DNA of 40,903 nt, taken from contig CALXQE010000054.1 in NCBI GenBank assembly GCA_944390495.1, forward strand, positions 1-40,903. The letters run 5' to 3'. Of this stretch, positions 40,628-40,903 are shown one piece after another (within the stretch, counting starts at the first letter, position 1; each line of letters starts with the position of its first letter). A program made the translations under genes and the position numbers. The DNA comes from an uncultured Clostridia bacterium (GTDB lineage Bacteria; Bacillota; Clostridia; UBA1381). Under the pieces are notes generated by a model. That model saw only the letters and a program-made list of their open reading frames with translations, searched no databases and had not been told where the DNA came from.

Positions 40628-40768
40628 TTATCTGTCTGATCGTGACATCAATACTATACTCTCTACGTGGCACGATACGATAGGCTGAATGTCCTTGCTA
40701 TTTTTACGAGCAAGGGAATATATCCACAGCCTTTTCCGTTGTTTAGTCGTTCGTGGAAACATATCCAT
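40628..40768 (-). CDS. Doubtful 46-codon open frame in an otherwise gene-free stretch
   Basis: Between 40500 and 40781 there is no convincing gene. The only open frame of note is on the minus strand, starting MDMFPRTTKQRKRLWIYSLA. It is basic at the start, lacks a Shine-Dalgarno site and uses codons (CGA, ACG, CGG) unlike its neighbours. An inverted repeat, CCTTGCT/AGCAAGG, lies at 40692-40714 within it. I include it only for completeness; it may be a decayed gene or non-coding. Confidence 0.2.
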   Translation of the reverse strand: MDMFPRTTKQRKRLWIYSLARKNSKDIQPIVSCHVESIVLMSRSDR

Positions 40769-40781
40769 AAAACTGAAATTT

Positions 40782-40903
40782 CTATTTGTGTTGCCATGTC
40801 ATTACATAATCTTTTTCTCCGGTAGCCTCATCTAAGCCACTATGCTGAATCTCAAATCCTTCTCTCTTATAAAAAGATATTGCCCGTGCGTTCTTTTGGT
40901 ATA
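40782..40903 (-). CDS. GNAT-family N-acetyltransferase, C-terminal part only
   Basis: On the minus strand a frame open at the window edge reads YQKNARAISFYKREGFEIQH, then SGLDEATGEKDYVMTWQHK and a TAG stop. The N-x-RAISFYKREGFEI pattern is the conserved acetyl-CoA-binding/final-strand part of GNAT acetyltransferases. The rest of the gene lies beyond 40903, so the substrate cannot be judged. Confidence 0.85.
   Translation of the reverse strand, partial: YQKNARAISFYKREGFEIQHSGLDEATGEKDYVMTWQHK

Noticed and set aside
1..40903. Mobile elements, prophage, defence systems or CRISPR arrays
   Set aside because: No transposase, integrase, phage structural, restriction or Cas-like proteins and no regular repeat arrays were found on either strand.

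Overview
The window is chromosomal DNA from a strongly AT-rich, low-GC Gram-positive anaerobe. It is most consistent with the Bacillota, class Clostridia (inference). Supporting signs are purine-rich Shine-Dalgarno sites before nearly every gene, frequent TTG starts, TTGACA-17-TATAAT promoters, hairpin-plus-T-run terminators, an SLH-domain surface protein, ECF-type vitamin transport, an anaerobic (CbiK/CbiL) cobalamin branch and a DUF5711-CvpA pair. I see no insertion sequence, prophage, CRISPR array or toxin-antitoxin pair; this is mostly core genome.

Layout. 1-402: end of an rRNA operon (5S rRNA, tRNA-Glu, a CAU-anticodon tRNA that looks like tRNA-Ile2) and its terminator. 578-2796: a NimA-like flavoprotein, then a three-gene signalling cassette: a secreted Cys/Gly-rich protein, an ECF sigma factor, and an RsgI-like transmembrane anti-sigma factor with a Gly/Asn-rich tail. 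2849-5347: a cation/proton antiporter under a fluoride riboswitch, divergent from an SLC13/ArsB-type permease. 5376-7872 (minus): an rRNA-methyltransferase-like gene and an unrecognised lipoprotein. 8059-15102: one long operon, ecfA1-ecfA2-ecfT-truA-DUF5711-cvpA-ilvD. 15214-16878: a MIF-like tautomerase, holB, and an AbrB-type regulator with its own promoter.

16912-26290 (minus): an eleven-gene tetrapyrrole operon in transcription order cbiM-cbiN-cbiQ-cbiO-cbiL-hemA-hemC-cobA/hemD-hemB-sirC-cbiK, preceded by a compact cobalamin riboswitch and terminator. It joins cobalt uptake to synthesis of uroporphyrinogen III, sirohydrochlorin, its cobalt chelate and the first C20 methylation. The missing early enzyme, hemL, lies immediately divergent with its own promoter and is outside riboswitch control.

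26341-31504: hemL with a PflX-like radical SAM gene, then a HIRAN-MATE-unknown membrane protein operon. 31540-35534: RNase HI (minus), then a large SLH-domain surface protein with two strong tandem promoters, a long structured leader and codon usage that looks optimised for high expression. 35660-39870: coaX, citrate synthase (minus), and a DJ-1/PfpI, 5-formyl-THF cyclo-ligase and TatD operon. 39909-40903 (minus): a hexapeptide acetyltransferase, a 282-base stretch with no convincing gene, and the C-terminal end of a GNAT acetyltransferase cut by the window edge.

The items most worth a second look are the ECF sigma/RsgI-like/secreted Cys-rich cassette, the fluoride-riboswitch antiporter, the B12-controlled operon for the whole tetrapyrrole trunk with back-to-back hemL promoter, and the bacterial MIF homologue. 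All product names come from reading motifs by eye; no database search was run.
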